A stretch of 7,752 bases of DNA from CAZBUB01 sp046546355 (GCA_046546355.1 JBKGXZ010000082.1:1-7752), one strand, 5' to 3'. Numbered from the stretch's first letter, positions 1 to 6,077 are shown. The notes: generated by a model not told the origin, from the letters alone. Numbers and translations are program-made.

Positions 1-72
1 GTAGCTCCAGGCACAGGCTGCAGAGATTACTTGGCCCTGGAGATGCTGCCCGGACCTGAAGACAGCAGCTAA
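1..72 (+). CDS. Possible 3' end of an unidentified plus-strand gene (partial)
   Basis: Frame 1 is open from the window edge to a TAA at 70-72, giving 23 residues that end in PGPEDSS. The other two plus frames close earlier, at 2-4 and 57-59. The stop lies in the loop of an inverted repeat that also abuts the stop of the convergent minus-strand gene, the usual arrangement at the end of two converging genes. That context is the main support. The residues are too few to assign a family, and an open run of 24 codons can arise by chance in this fairly GC-rich DNA. Confidence 0.3.
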   Translation, partial: VAPGTGCRDYLALEMLPGPEDSS

Positions 73-81
73 AGCTGTCTT
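59..81. terminator. Hairpin between convergent gene ends, possible weak bidirectional terminator
   Basis: AAGACAGC (59-66) and GCTGTCTT (74-81) form a perfect 8-bp stem around a 7-nt loop. It sits exactly where the minus-strand gene ends (80-82) and where the possible plus-strand frame stops (70-72). Neither side is followed by a long T tract, so it is not a textbook intrinsic terminator. It may act as a weak terminator or an mRNA 3'-end stabiliser. Confidence 0.4.
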
Positions 82-874
82 ATCCAGAGCCTGGGGGCTG
101 TGTACGCTGCAAAAGCTCCTTTTCCTGCTTGACATCTGGATTTTTCGGGTTGATTTTTAGGGCCTGCTGCAGGGCATCTGCTGCTGAGCTGCTCCAGCCA
201 CCCTGGCGCAAGCTCCTGGCTGCGAGGCAATAGAGCATCTCCTGCTGTTGCCCGTAGATGGCCAGGATCAGCTTGGGGTAACCGGAACGGAAAGTGGAGC
301 GCATTAGGTGGTTCTGAGTGTAGATGAATCTGGCCAAACGCGCGTTTTCATGGTGCAGGGGCAGGTATTGAATAAAGATTTTGCGGCAGATGTTCAGGAT
401 GTAGGAAATGCGATTCACTTCCCTGCGGATGCTCTCTTTGGTCTGGGAGACCAATTGGTAAAGGTTCTTGCTGATCTCCCTTTCCTGGCTGCTGCGGCTG
501 GGGTCTTGCTCCAGCTGGCTGAACCAGGCTGCGTAATTTTGCTGCTGGTAGGCATCCTCTTTAAGCTTCATGCATTCATGGAAGATGTACCCCAGGGACC
601 AGTCCAGGAATCTTCCGCACAGACAGGGATCCGGCAAGTATCTGAACAGAAGGTGGGCGGTGTCCTTGAGACGCCAGAGCCTGCCCTGGTTCATGTCATG
701 GCCGACTAAGTCGGATAAAAGCTGGAAATCCAGATATCCGGAGTACTTGTACTCCTGGAACTGCTGTTCCAGGGTCTGCTGCACATAGCAGAAGTTCTTC
801 AGGATATCGGTCACGATTTCGTCCTGCTTGTTCTGCAGCCAATTGTTGCTCATGCCTGTTTTAGCTCTTGCCAA
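80..874 (-). CDS. Conserved-looking hypothetical protein with TPR-like C-terminus
   Basis: The 264-residue product is not assigned to a named family. It has no signal peptide and no obvious membrane segment, so it is probably cytoplasmic. It is rich in Gln, Leu, Arg and aromatic residues and looks mostly helical. Residues about 213-250 resemble a tetratricopeptide repeat (LAARSLRQGG, then ADALQQALKINPKNPD), which suggests protein-protein contact. A Cys-x-Cys pair occurs at about 84-86. The TTG start at 874-872 is preferred because AAGGA (886-882) lies 7 nt upstream. The in-frame ATG at 853-851 lacks a comparable ribosome binding site and would remove 7 residues. The gene runs divergently from the ATP synthase F0 cluster. 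Shorter open frames on the opposite strand look like shadows. Function is unknown. Confidence 0.7.
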   Translation of the reverse strand: MARAKTGMSNNWLQNKQDEIVTDILKNFCYVQQTLEQQFQEYKYSGYLDFQLLSDLVGHDMNQGRLWRLKDTAHLLFRYLPDPCLCGRFLDWSLGYIFHECMKLKEDAYQQQNYAAWFSQLEQDPSRSSQEREISKNLYQLVSQTKESIRREVNRISYILNICRKIFIQYLPLHHENARLARFIYTQNHLMRSTFRSGYPKLILAIYGQQQEMLYCLAARSLRQGGWSSSAADALQQALKINPKNPDVKQEKELLQRTQPPGSG

Positions 875-950
875 GGGGATGTCCTTATTCTGCCGGCTGG
901 GGCCGGGTTTTCAGGCAGCTACGAAATTTTGCTTATACTAGTTGAACTTA

Positions 951-979
951 TTGACTTTGACAATGGCCTATGCTATTCA
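951..979 (+). promoter_or_regulatory. Candidate sigma70-type promoter for the atpZIBE cluster
   Basis: TTGACT (951-956) is separated by 17 nt from TATTCA (974-979), which would place transcription start near 986, about 20 nt before the atpZ start. The -35 matches 5 of 6 consensus bases but the -10 only 3 of 6. Another -10-like box, TATACT (934-939), lies upstream without a good -35. The whole 133-bp divergent region (875-1007) is AT-richer than its flanks and should hold promoters for both directions. Confidence 0.35.
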
Positions 980-1007
980 AACCACGCTTGTGAATGAAGG
1001 AACGTGT

Positions 1008-1259
1008 ATGTTCTTTAATAAGCTGGATCGGGATTACATGCGCAGCCTGTTTCGGGCCTCTGTGCTGGGAATCCACATTGTAGCCGGGACCTTTGCTGGC
1101 CTGGCTATTGGTTACTTTTTGGACAAGTGGCTGCAGACTACTCCTTGGCTGACCCTTATTTTTTTGCTACTAGGGATCGCAGCTGGATTCAAGAACGTAC
1201 ATCGGGATGTAAAGAGTATTTTGCAGGATGAAGCCAAGAACAAGGACAAGCAGGATTGA
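1008..1259 (+). CDS. atpZ: AtpZ-like small membrane protein of the ATP synthase F0 cluster
   Basis: The 83-residue protein has two hydrophobic helices (about residues 17-38 and 46-64) and a highly charged, Lys/Asp-rich C-terminal tail. The segment GYFLDKWLQTTPWL followed by LGIAAGF is characteristic of the AtpZ family, small proteins encoded beside atpI and implicated in Mg2+/Ca2+ handling or F0 assembly. The ATG at 1008 is chosen because AAGGAA (997-1002) lies 5 nt upstream. The open frame continues back to a TTG at 942, but those 22 residues do not look like family sequence. The last 32 nt overlap the start of atpI, so translation is probably coupled. The family call is good; the exact role is not settled in the family. 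Confidence 0.82.
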   Translation: MFFNKLDRDYMRSLFRASVLGIHIVAGTFAGLAIGYFLDKWLQTTPWLTLIFLLLGIAAGFKNVHRDVKSILQDEAKNKDKQD

Positions 1260-1653
1260 CGTTGCTCTGCGCCGAGGCGGGCTGCAGAATCCAGAGATAC
1301 GCTGGATAGTTAAATTCCAGCTCTATCAGGTGGCCTTCTGTGTCTTGCTTTTGCTGCTGCTGCAGGCCAGAGTGCTGCCTGGGTTTGTGACCGGGGCCCT
1401 GCTGGTGACGCTGAACCTGTATTTCTTGGCCAACATGGTGCCCAGGGTGTTGCAGGAGGGAAGTGGAGGCAGCTTCTTGCTGGTGCTCAGCTTTTACCTG
1501 CGTCTGGCCCTGGCAGCAGTGATCCTGGCCCTTTGCATTGTCTGGGCGGAGTTCTCCCTGCCCTCTCTGATAGCTGGCCTGTCTACGATGGTGGTCAGCA
1601 TAATCGCCTGGAGCGCCAGGTTCTATTGGATGCAAAAAAATAAGGAGGCATAG
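1228..1653 (+). CDS. atpI: ATP synthase subunit I (AtpI)-like membrane protein
   Basis: The 141-residue protein has four predicted membrane helices at about 30-47, 53-71, 83-106 and 111-130, with the GALLVTLNLYFLANM segment in the second, as in AtpI proteins. AtpI is a non-stoichiometric F0 accessory protein that helps c-ring assembly in some bacteria and has been linked with AtpZ to divalent cation transport. The ATG at 1228 overlaps atpZ by 32 nt. The only nearby purine-rich sequence is GCAGG directly against the start, so initiation probably depends on coupling to atpZ. No better start exists before the first helix; the N-terminal 25 residues are basic and not conserved-looking. The stop is 5 nt before atpB. 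Confidence 0.8.
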   Translation: MKPRTRTSRIDVALRRGGLQNPEIRWIVKFQLYQVAFCVLLLLLLQARVLPGFVTGALLVTLNLYFLANMVPRVLQEGSGGSFLLVLSFYLRLALAAVILALCIVWAEFSLPSLIAGLSTMVVSIIAWSARFYWMQKNKEA

Positions 1654-1658
1654 TTCAG

Positions 1659-2369
1659 ATGGCAGCTGTAGAAATTGCTCCCCATGTCGTGCTTTTGGAA
1701 AAGCTGATGGGAGTGCTGGGCTTGGTGGACAAGGCAGGGCACAGCCTTATACCGCAGCACATCCTCTACACTTGGCTGGTTATGCTCATCCTTATTGTGC
1801 TGTCCTGGCTGGGAACCAGGAAGCTATCAATTGTGCCCAAGGGGGTGCAGAACCTCCTGGAGGTTCTCGTTAGCGGCATGGAGAACTTTGTGGTCAGCTC
1901 CATGGGCGAGAGCGGGCGCAGGGTGTTTCCTTTCCTGCTGGTCCTGTTCGTATTTATTCTTTTTGGCAACCTCATTGGCCTGGTGCCGGGCTGCAACGCC
2001 CCTACAGCAGTGCTGAATACCAACTTCGCCCTGGCCATCAGCGTGTTTGTTTATTACAATTATCTGGGTCTCAAGATGCATGGGCCCAAATACATTAAGC
2101 ATTTCACAGGTCCGGTATGGTGGATGATACCGCTCATGCTGCCCATAGAGCTCATAAGTCACCTGGTGAGGCCGGTATCCCTCAGCTTTCGTCTTTTCGG
2201 GAATATCTTCGGGGAGGAAATGACCCTGATCCTGTTCTTCTTTCTGTTGCCCCTGGTCTCCACCCTGCCCATCTACTTTCTGTATTTCCTGATCAAGACC
2301 CTGCAGGCCTTTGTGTTTTTCATGCTGAGCATGATCTATCTGCAGCAGTCCTTTGAGGAGGCCCATTAG
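1659..2369 (+). CDS. atpB: ATP synthase F0 subunit a
   Basis: The 236-residue inner-membrane protein forms the half-channels through which ions reach the c-ring. The signature helix is present: RPVSLSFRLFGNIFGEE, in which Arg178 corresponds to the essential E. coli Arg210. The final helix contains LQAF near residue 215-218 and ends in QQSFEEAH, matching the family's usual C-terminus, with Gln216 at the position of E. coli Gln252. Length is normal for the short bacterial form. The ATG is backed by a strong AAGGAGG (1642-1648) 10 nt upstream. It follows atpI by 5 nt and is separated from atpE by 71 nt that carry a palindrome. Genes for the b subunit and for F1 are not in the window, so the complex is encoded at more than one locus. 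Confidence 0.96.
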   Translation: MAAVEIAPHVVLLEKLMGVLGLVDKAGHSLIPQHILYTWLVMLILIVLSWLGTRKLSIVPKGVQNLLEVLVSGMENFVVSSMGESGRRVFPFLLVLFVFILFGNLIGLVPGCNAPTAVLNTNFALAISVFVYYNYLGLKMHGPKYIKHFTGPVWWMIPLMLPIELISHLVRPVSLSFRLFGNIFGEEMTLILFFFLLPLVSTLPIYFLYFLIKTLQAFVFFMLSMIYLQQSFEEAH

Positions 2370-2394
2370 GTCGACTCCTTAGCAACGGGGGAAA

Positions 2395-2408
2395 TGGTCC
2401 TAGGACCA
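2395..2408. repeat. 14-bp perfect palindrome in the atpB-atpE spacer
   Basis: TGGTCCTAGGACCA is fully self-complementary. In RNA it can form a 5-bp stem with a CUAG loop, 17 nt before the strong Shine-Dalgarno of atpE. It may mark an mRNA processing or stability site that lets atpE be expressed above atpB, as c-ring stoichiometry requires, but that role is inference. Confidence 0.45.
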
Positions 2409-2440
2409 AAACTTATAAAACCGTTAGGAGGATCCGAGTT

Positions 2441-2761
2441 ATGCGCAAGGTTATTCTGGTTTTGCTGGCTACTTTGGCCATGGTATTCAGTGCTGGGTCA
2501 GCTTTCGCTGCTGAGGCTGACGCCAGCGTGATCTCTAACATTGCCCTGGCCACAGCATTGGGCATGGGCATAGCCGCATTTGGTTGCGGTATTGGCCAAG
2601 GTATGGGCCTGAAGGCGGCCTGCGAAGGCACAGCTCGCAATCCCGAGGCCAGCGGCAAGCTGACAGTGACCATGCTCATCGGTTTGGCCATGATCGAGTC
2701 CCTGGCTATTTACGCCTTGGTGGTTAACCTGATACTGCTTTTTGCCAACCCCTTCCTGTAA
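2441..2761 (+). CDS. atpE: ATP synthase F0 subunit c, with N-terminal signal peptide
   Basis: The 106-residue precursor builds the rotating c-ring. Residues 1-23 (basic MRK, hydrophobic core, then AFA) look like a cleavable signal peptide, which would leave about 83 residues, the normal length of a c subunit. The mature part has two helices joined by the polar loop ARNPEASGK (65-73). Glu86 in the second helix (MIESLAIY) is the ion-binding carboxylate. Gln53, Ser87 and Tyr91 align with Gln32, Ser66 and Tyr70 of Na+-binding c subunits, but Leu88 replaces Thr67, so coupling-ion specificity is uncertain. The ATG has a strong AGGAGG (2426-2431) 9 nt upstream, in keeping with the high copy number needed. 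The gene is followed by a strong terminator, making it the last of the F0 cluster. Confidence 0.96.
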   Translation: MRKVILVLLATLAMVFSAGSAFAAEADASVISNIALATALGMGIAAFGCGIGQGMGLKAACEGTARNPEASGKLTVTMLIGLAMIESLAIYALVVNLILLFANPFL

Positions 2762-2778
2762 GGGTGGCTGGATTCTAG

Positions 2779-2806
2779 AAAAGAGGCCTGGCAACAGGCC
2801 TCTTTT
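2779..2806 (+). terminator. Strong rho-independent terminator after atpE
   Basis: AAAAGAGGCCTG (2779-2790) and CAGGCCTCTTTT (2795-2806) pair perfectly over 12 bp around a GCAA tetraloop. The 3' arm ends in TTTT. It lies 17 nt after the atpE stop. The A-rich 5' arm means it could also work on the opposite strand. It separates the F0 transcript from rex. Confidence 0.92.
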
Positions 2807-2817
2807 ATGCAGCATTC

Positions 2818-2835
2818 TTGTGAATTTTTTCTCAA
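2818..2835. promoter_or_regulatory. Rex operator upstream of rex (autoregulation)
   Basis: TTGTGAATTTTTTCTCAA is an 18-bp inverted repeat with a 4-bp spacer. It departs from the Rex consensus TTGTGAA-N4-TTCACAA at a single base, with TTCTCAA in the right arm. It ends 16 bp before the rex start, so bound Rex would block the rex promoter. Known Rex proteins bind when NADH is low and release DNA when it rises, so this site implies redox-dependent autorepression. No confident -35/-10 pair was seen around it. Confidence 0.85.
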
Positions 2836-2851
2836 AATTTGATTGCTGGCT

Positions 2852-3484
2852 GTGAAAACACAACGCATTCCCAAGGCTACTATTCAGAGGATGGCCGTAT
2901 ACGTGCAGGTCCTGGAGGATTTGTTGGGCCAGGATCAAAGCGTGATCTCCTCGGACAAGCTGGCCTCTATCTGCGAGGTGAATCCCTCTCAGATCAGAAA
3001 GGATCTGGCCTACTTCGGCGAATTCGGAGTGCGGGGGGTGGGCTATTATGTCCACGATCTGCTGCAGGCTATCAAGCACTTTCTGGGCATAGATCGCACC
3101 TGGCACTGCGCCCTGGTGGGAGTGGGCAATCTGGGTAGGGCCATGCTGAGGCACAACCAGCTAAAAAGCAAAGGTTTCAATGTAGTGGCAGCCTTCGACT
3201 GCGATCCCTTCAAGATCGGAGAAGTGGTGGCCGGGCATGAGGTTGTCTGCACCAGGCGGATAAAGGAAGTGGTGGAGGAGAAGCAGATCCAGATCGGGCT
3301 GATCACTACACCTTCCAAGAGGGCCCAGAGGGCCGCCAATCATATGGTAGAGGCCGGCATCAAGGGCATCATCAATTTCGCGCCCGCCAGGATCCAAGTA
3401 CCCCAGGACGTGAGCGTAGACTACGTCGACTTTTCCAATTACCTCATTTCCCTTGCCTTCGACATAAGCAAATCCCAAAGCTAG
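2852..3484 (+). CDS. rex: Redox-sensing transcriptional repressor Rex
   Basis: Rex is a homodimeric repressor that reads the NADH/NAD+ ratio. The N-terminal winged helix begins with the family motif RIPKATIQRMAVYVQVLE and contains NPSQIRKDLAYFGEFGVRGVGY, the DNA-recognition and hinge region. The C-terminal Rossmann domain has GVGNLG (about residues 90-95) and an acidic FD at the end of the second strand (115-116), which bind NAD(H). GIKGIINFAP follows at about 172-181. GTG at 2852 gives 210 residues starting MKTQRIPK, the usual family start. An in-frame TTG at 2843 would add three residues. Neither has a recognisable Shine-Dalgarno, so translation may be weak or leaderless. A Rex operator lies immediately upstream. 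Placement after the F0 genes fits a role in energy metabolism, though a terminator separates them. Confidence 0.96.
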   Translation: MKTQRIPKATIQRMAVYVQVLEDLLGQDQSVISSDKLASICEVNPSQIRKDLAYFGEFGVRGVGYYVHDLLQAIKHFLGIDRTWHCALVGVGNLGRAMLRHNQLKSKGFNVVAAFDCDPFKIGEVVAGHEVVCTRRIKEVVEEKQIQIGLITTPSKRAQRAANHMVEAGIKGIINFAPARIQVPQDVSVDYVDFSNYLISLAFDISKSQS

Positions 3485-3523
3485 CCTCGCAGAAGCCTCA
3501 AGCTGGATCTGAAGTATTGCATC

Positions 3524-3552
3524 TTGCAAAGCAGGGAGAAAGGTGCTATATT
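3524..3552 (+). promoter_or_regulatory. Sigma70-type promoter for rpmE
   Basis: TTGCAA (3524-3529) is spaced 17 nt from TATATT (3547-3552), with 4 of 6 and 5 of 6 consensus matches. Transcription would start near 3559 and leave a leader of about 108 nt before rpmE. No terminator is evident between rex and this point, so rex read-through may contribute. Confidence 0.55.
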
Positions 3553-3666
3553 TTAAGTTTAGGCGTTAGCGGAAATGCTCGATCTGACCTTAGTGCTGCT
3601 AGCTGCGTTAAGTTGAGCAATCAAAAGGCCAAACACTTAAAGCTACAAAAAATGAGGCATACAGGC

Positions 3667-3891
3667 ATGAAAAAAGGAATCCATCCTGAATTGTATCCGG
3701 CCAAGATCCATTGTAACTGCGGATTCGAGGTTCAGACCTTGAGCACCAGGGGGGAGCAAATAGAGGTAGAGATCTGCTCCAACTGCCATCCCTTCTACAC
3801 CGGCAAGCAGAGATTCGTGGATACCGCGGGCAGGATTGACCGGTTCAGAAAGAAATACGGCCAGAACGTACAGGGACAGGGCCAGAAATAG
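3667..3891 (+). CDS. rpmE: 50S ribosomal protein L31, zinc-binding type
   Basis: The 74-residue protein bridges the ribosomal subunits. It starts MKKGIHP, as L31 does, and keeps the four zinc ligands Cys16, Cys18, Cys37 and Cys40 at the same positions as E. coli L31. The segment HPFYTGKQRFVDTAGRIDRF is the family signature. The presence of all four cysteines marks the zinc (C+) form, as opposed to the zinc-independent paralogue used in zinc starvation. The ATG at 3667 has GAGG (3654-3657) 9 nt upstream. The frame stays open upstream, but nothing there resembles L31. It heads a run of same-strand translation genes (prfA, prmC). Confidence 0.97.
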   Translation: MKKGIHPELYPAKIHCNCGFEVQTLSTRGEQIEVEICSNCHPFYTGKQRFVDTAGRIDRFRKKYGQNVQGQGQK

Positions 3892-4001
3892 CACCGATGC
3901 CGGACTTTGCATCTGATTTAGATCCGGAGCTAGTCAACAGTTAAGCTTAGTAACCGGTCTGGCGCATTTGCGGGCCAGGCACTGGACAATCAGCACAAGC
4001 T

Positions 4002-5081
4002 ATGGGCTTTTTGCAGAAATTGGACAGCCTGGAGGAAGAGTACCAGGACCTGGAGCACCAGCTCAGCTCCCCTGAGGTGTACCAGGATCAAAAGCGCTAC
4101 AGCGAGCTGGCCAAGAGGCATGCTGATCTGGCCCAGTTAGTGGACCGCTACAGAGAGTACAAGCAGGTCCAAAGTGAGCTGGAGGACAATCTGCAGTTGC
4201 AGGAGGACCCGGATCAGGAGATACGAAAGCTGGCCAAGGTAGAGGTCCAGGAGCAGCAGCAAAGGATAAGGGATCTGGAGAACAGCCTCCAGGAACTCTT
4301 GCAGCCCCAGGACCCCATGGACAAAAAGAATGTGATCCTGGAGATACGGGCCGGAAGCGGCGGGGAGGAGGCCTCCTTGTTCGCCGCGGATCTGATGCGC
4401 ATGTACACCAAGTATGCTGAGCAAAGGGGCTGGAAAGTAGAGCTCCTGGACTCCCACAGCACAGGCAGCGGGGGGTTCAAGGAGGTTGTAGCCTCCATTT
4501 CAGGCAAGGAAGTATACAGGCGCCTGAAGTACGAATCCGGAGTGCATCGGGTGCAGAGAGTACCCAGCACAGAATCCCAGGGCAGGGTGCATACCTCGGC
4601 GGTTACCGTGGCAATTCTGCCTGAGGCAGCAGAGGTGGATGTACAGATTGACTCCAATGATATCAGGATAGATGTCTTCAAAGCCTCCGGTCCTGGGGGG
4701 CAAAGCGTCAATACTACGGATTCCGCAGTTAGACTCACACACACCCCCTCAGGCCTTGTGGTCAGCTGTCAGGATGAGAAATCCCAGCACAAGAACCGGG
4801 CCAAGGCCATGACCATCCTGCGTTCTAGGCTTTTGAAAATGAAGCAAGACGAGGCCAAGATGGAAATGGATCAGAGCAGGAGGGAGCAGGTGGGCAGCGG
4901 AGACCGCTCGGAGCGCATCAGGACCTATAATTTCCCCCAGAGCAGGATCACGGACCACAGGGTAAATTTGACCAATCACAATCTGGAATCCATTCTCTCC
5001 GGAGAGCTGGATCAGCTGCTGGATCCCTTGCTCCGCGAGCTTCAGGCCAGGTCAGCGATGAAAGCAGCCAACGCTGCCTGA
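4002..5081 (+). CDS. prfA: Peptide chain release factor 1
   Basis: RF1 recognises UAA and UAG in the ribosomal A site and triggers peptide release. The 359-residue length is normal. An N-terminal coiled-coil-like domain (about 1-100) is followed by the stop-codon-reading domain with the PxT tripeptide as Pro-Ser-Thr (188-190), which separates RF1 from RF2 (SPF). GGQ lies at 232-234 in SGPGGQSVNTTDSAVRLTH, and RIRTYNFPQSRITDHR (305-320) is also characteristic. No strong Shine-Dalgarno precedes the ATG. The 110-nt spacer after rpmE contains small hairpins, for example CTGGC/GCCAG at 3959-3978, and no T-tract terminator, so cotranscription with rpmE is likely. The TGA stop overlaps the ATG of a 36-codon ORF, and prmC, encoding the methylase of the GGQ glutamine, follows. 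Confidence 0.97.
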   Translation: MGFLQKLDSLEEEYQDLEHQLSSPEVYQDQKRYSELAKRHADLAQLVDRYREYKQVQSELEDNLQLQEDPDQEIRKLAKVEVQEQQQRIRDLENSLQELLQPQDPMDKKNVILEIRAGSGGEEASLFAADLMRMYTKYAEQRGWKVELLDSHSTGSGGFKEVVASISGKEVYRRLKYESGVHRVQRVPSTESQGRVHTSAVTVAILPEAAEVDVQIDSNDIRIDVFKASGPGGQSVNTTDSAVRLTHTPSGLVVSCQDEKSQHKNRAKAMTILRSRLLKMKQDEAKMEMDQSRREQVGSGDRSERIRTYNFPQSRITDHRVNLTNHNLESILSGELDQLLDPLLRELQARSAMKAANAA

Positions 5082-5191
5082 TGCGGATCGAAGCCTGTAA
5101 GGTGCGTTTACAAGAGGATCTGGAGCAGGCTGCCGGGTCTAGGTCCAGGATTAGGCAAATGGAGCTGCCTTGGGATCCTCGAACAGGCTAG
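5081..5191 (+). CDS. Small ORF overlapping prfA and prmC, hypothetical
   Basis: A 36-codon frame starts with the ATG of a TGATG overlap with the prfA stop and ends in TAG at 5189-5191, inside prmC. It fills the spacer between the two genes completely. The product begins MRIEACKVRLQED and is Arg- and Glu-rich with no recognised domain. It has no Shine-Dalgarno of its own and would depend on ribosomes terminating on prfA. It could be a coupling leader that carries ribosomes to the weak TTG start of prmC, or simply an open frame by chance. Confidence 0.3.
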   Translation: MRIEACKVRLQEDLEQAAGSRSRIRQMELPWDPRTG

Positions 5192-6039
5192 GAGTAGCTC
5201 TGCAGCAGGGCACTGATTTTTTGGCCAGACACAAAAGGGATGCACCCAGACTGTCTGCTGAGCTTATTCTCTGCCGGGCCATGAGGATCTCCAGGCTGGA
5301 GCTGCTGCTTAGCCAAGACAGGCTTCTCAGCCGAGCTGAGTTGCTGCAGGCCTGGGAGATGCTGGAGCAACGGGCCAGGGGTTGCCCCCTGGCCTATATT
5401 TTGGGCTGCAAGGAATTCTATGGCCTGGAATTCCAGGTGGGCCCGCAGGTGCTGATTCCTAGGCCTGAGACAGAGCTGCTCCTGGATTTGGTCCAGAAAC
5501 TGGCTCCGTGGTCCCAGGAGCTTGTGTTTGCTGATTTGGGCACTGGCAGCGGAGCTCTGGGGATAGCTATGCTTTGCCTTTATCCCCGCAGCAGGGGGCT
5601 ATTGATGGACATCAGCCCTGCTGCGCTGCGCTGGGCCAGGGAAAACGCCAGCCAGCACCAGGTCTTGCATAGATGCCAGCTGGCTGTGGATGACTTAGGG
5701 GCCAGCCTAGGCCAACAGAGCCTGGATGCAATCTTGGCAAACCCTCCTTATCTTTCCAGCTCAGACATGGCAGAGCTTAGCAGGGAGATCAGGGATTTCG
5801 AGCCCTTGATTGCCCTCTGGGGAGGGCCGGGGGGCCAGGAAAAGGCCTTGCGGATGCTGCAAAACACCCTGCCCAGCCTGAAGCCGGGCGGCTGGTGCCT
5901 GCTGGAGGCCGCGCCCCAGCAAATCGCAGAGCTACTGCTGGCGCAGGAATTGTTCACAGCCTATGGCCTGCAATTCGAGGTGCATCAGGACCTGGCAGGC
6001 AAGGATCGGGTTTTGGCTTTGCACAAGGTGTGTGCCTGA
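5170..6039 (+). CDS. prmC: Release factor glutamine methyltransferase PrmC (HemK)
   Basis: PrmC transfers a methyl group from S-adenosylmethionine to the GGQ glutamine of release factors, here the RF1 encoded just upstream. The 289-residue length fits the family. The N-terminal helical domain includes PRLSAELILCRAM and VLIPRPETE (94-102). The Rossmann methyltransferase domain has GTGSGALG (124-131) for AdoMet, and NPPY (191-194) is the catalytic motif that holds the target glutamine. GGPGGQEKALRML (218-230) is also typical. The start is TTG at 5170, with GGAG (5161-5164) 5 nt upstream. The frame is closed by TAG at 5152, and the next in-frame ATG falls deep in the conserved region, so TTG is the only reasonable start. 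Non-ATG initiation suggests low expression. Confidence 0.95.
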   Translation: MGSSNRLGVALQQGTDFLARHKRDAPRLSAELILCRAMRISRLELLLSQDRLLSRAELLQAWEMLEQRARGCPLAYILGCKEFYGLEFQVGPQVLIPRPETELLLDLVQKLAPWSQELVFADLGTGSGALGIAMLCLYPRSRGLLMDISPAALRWARENASQHQVLHRCQLAVDDLGASLGQQSLDAILANPPYLSSSDMAELSREIRDFEPLIALWGGPGGQEKALRMLQNTLPSLKPGGWCLLEAAPQQIAELLLAQELFTAYGLQFEVHQDLAGKDRVLALHKVCA

Positions 6040-6077
6040 TACAAAACACCTCGTGGCGCAAAAGAGACACTTCTGAC

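Noticed and set aside
308..709. Plus-strand open frame of 133 codons opposite the hypothetical gene
   Set aside because: It lies wholly inside the longer minus-strand gene, which has a Shine-Dalgarno and a TPR-like C-terminus. The 133-codon product looks like antisense sequence with no recognisable motif.
988..994. TTGTGAA before atpZ as a Rex operator
   Set aside because: Only one half site is present. The expected TTCACAA arm reads GGAACGT, and the site overlaps the atpZ ribosome binding region. Rex control of this F0 cluster is not shown by the sequence.
1827..2366. Minus-strand open frame of 179 codons
   Set aside because: It is antisense to atpB. Its Gln/His/Glu-rich product is typical of reverse reading of membrane-protein codons.
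2851..2862. TGTGAAAACACA as a second Rex site
   Set aside because: The arms resemble Rex half sites, but the spacing is four bases too short and it falls on the rex start codon.
2498..3154. Minus-strand open frame of 218 codons
   Set aside because: It runs across the end of atpE, a strong terminator and the Rex operator, and into rex, all of which are clear plus-strand features.
3517..3666. N-terminal extension of rpmE by 50 codons
   Set aside because: The frame is open, but L31 begins MKKGIHP at 3667 with a ribosome site in front, and the upstream residues do not resemble L31. A promoter overlaps the region.
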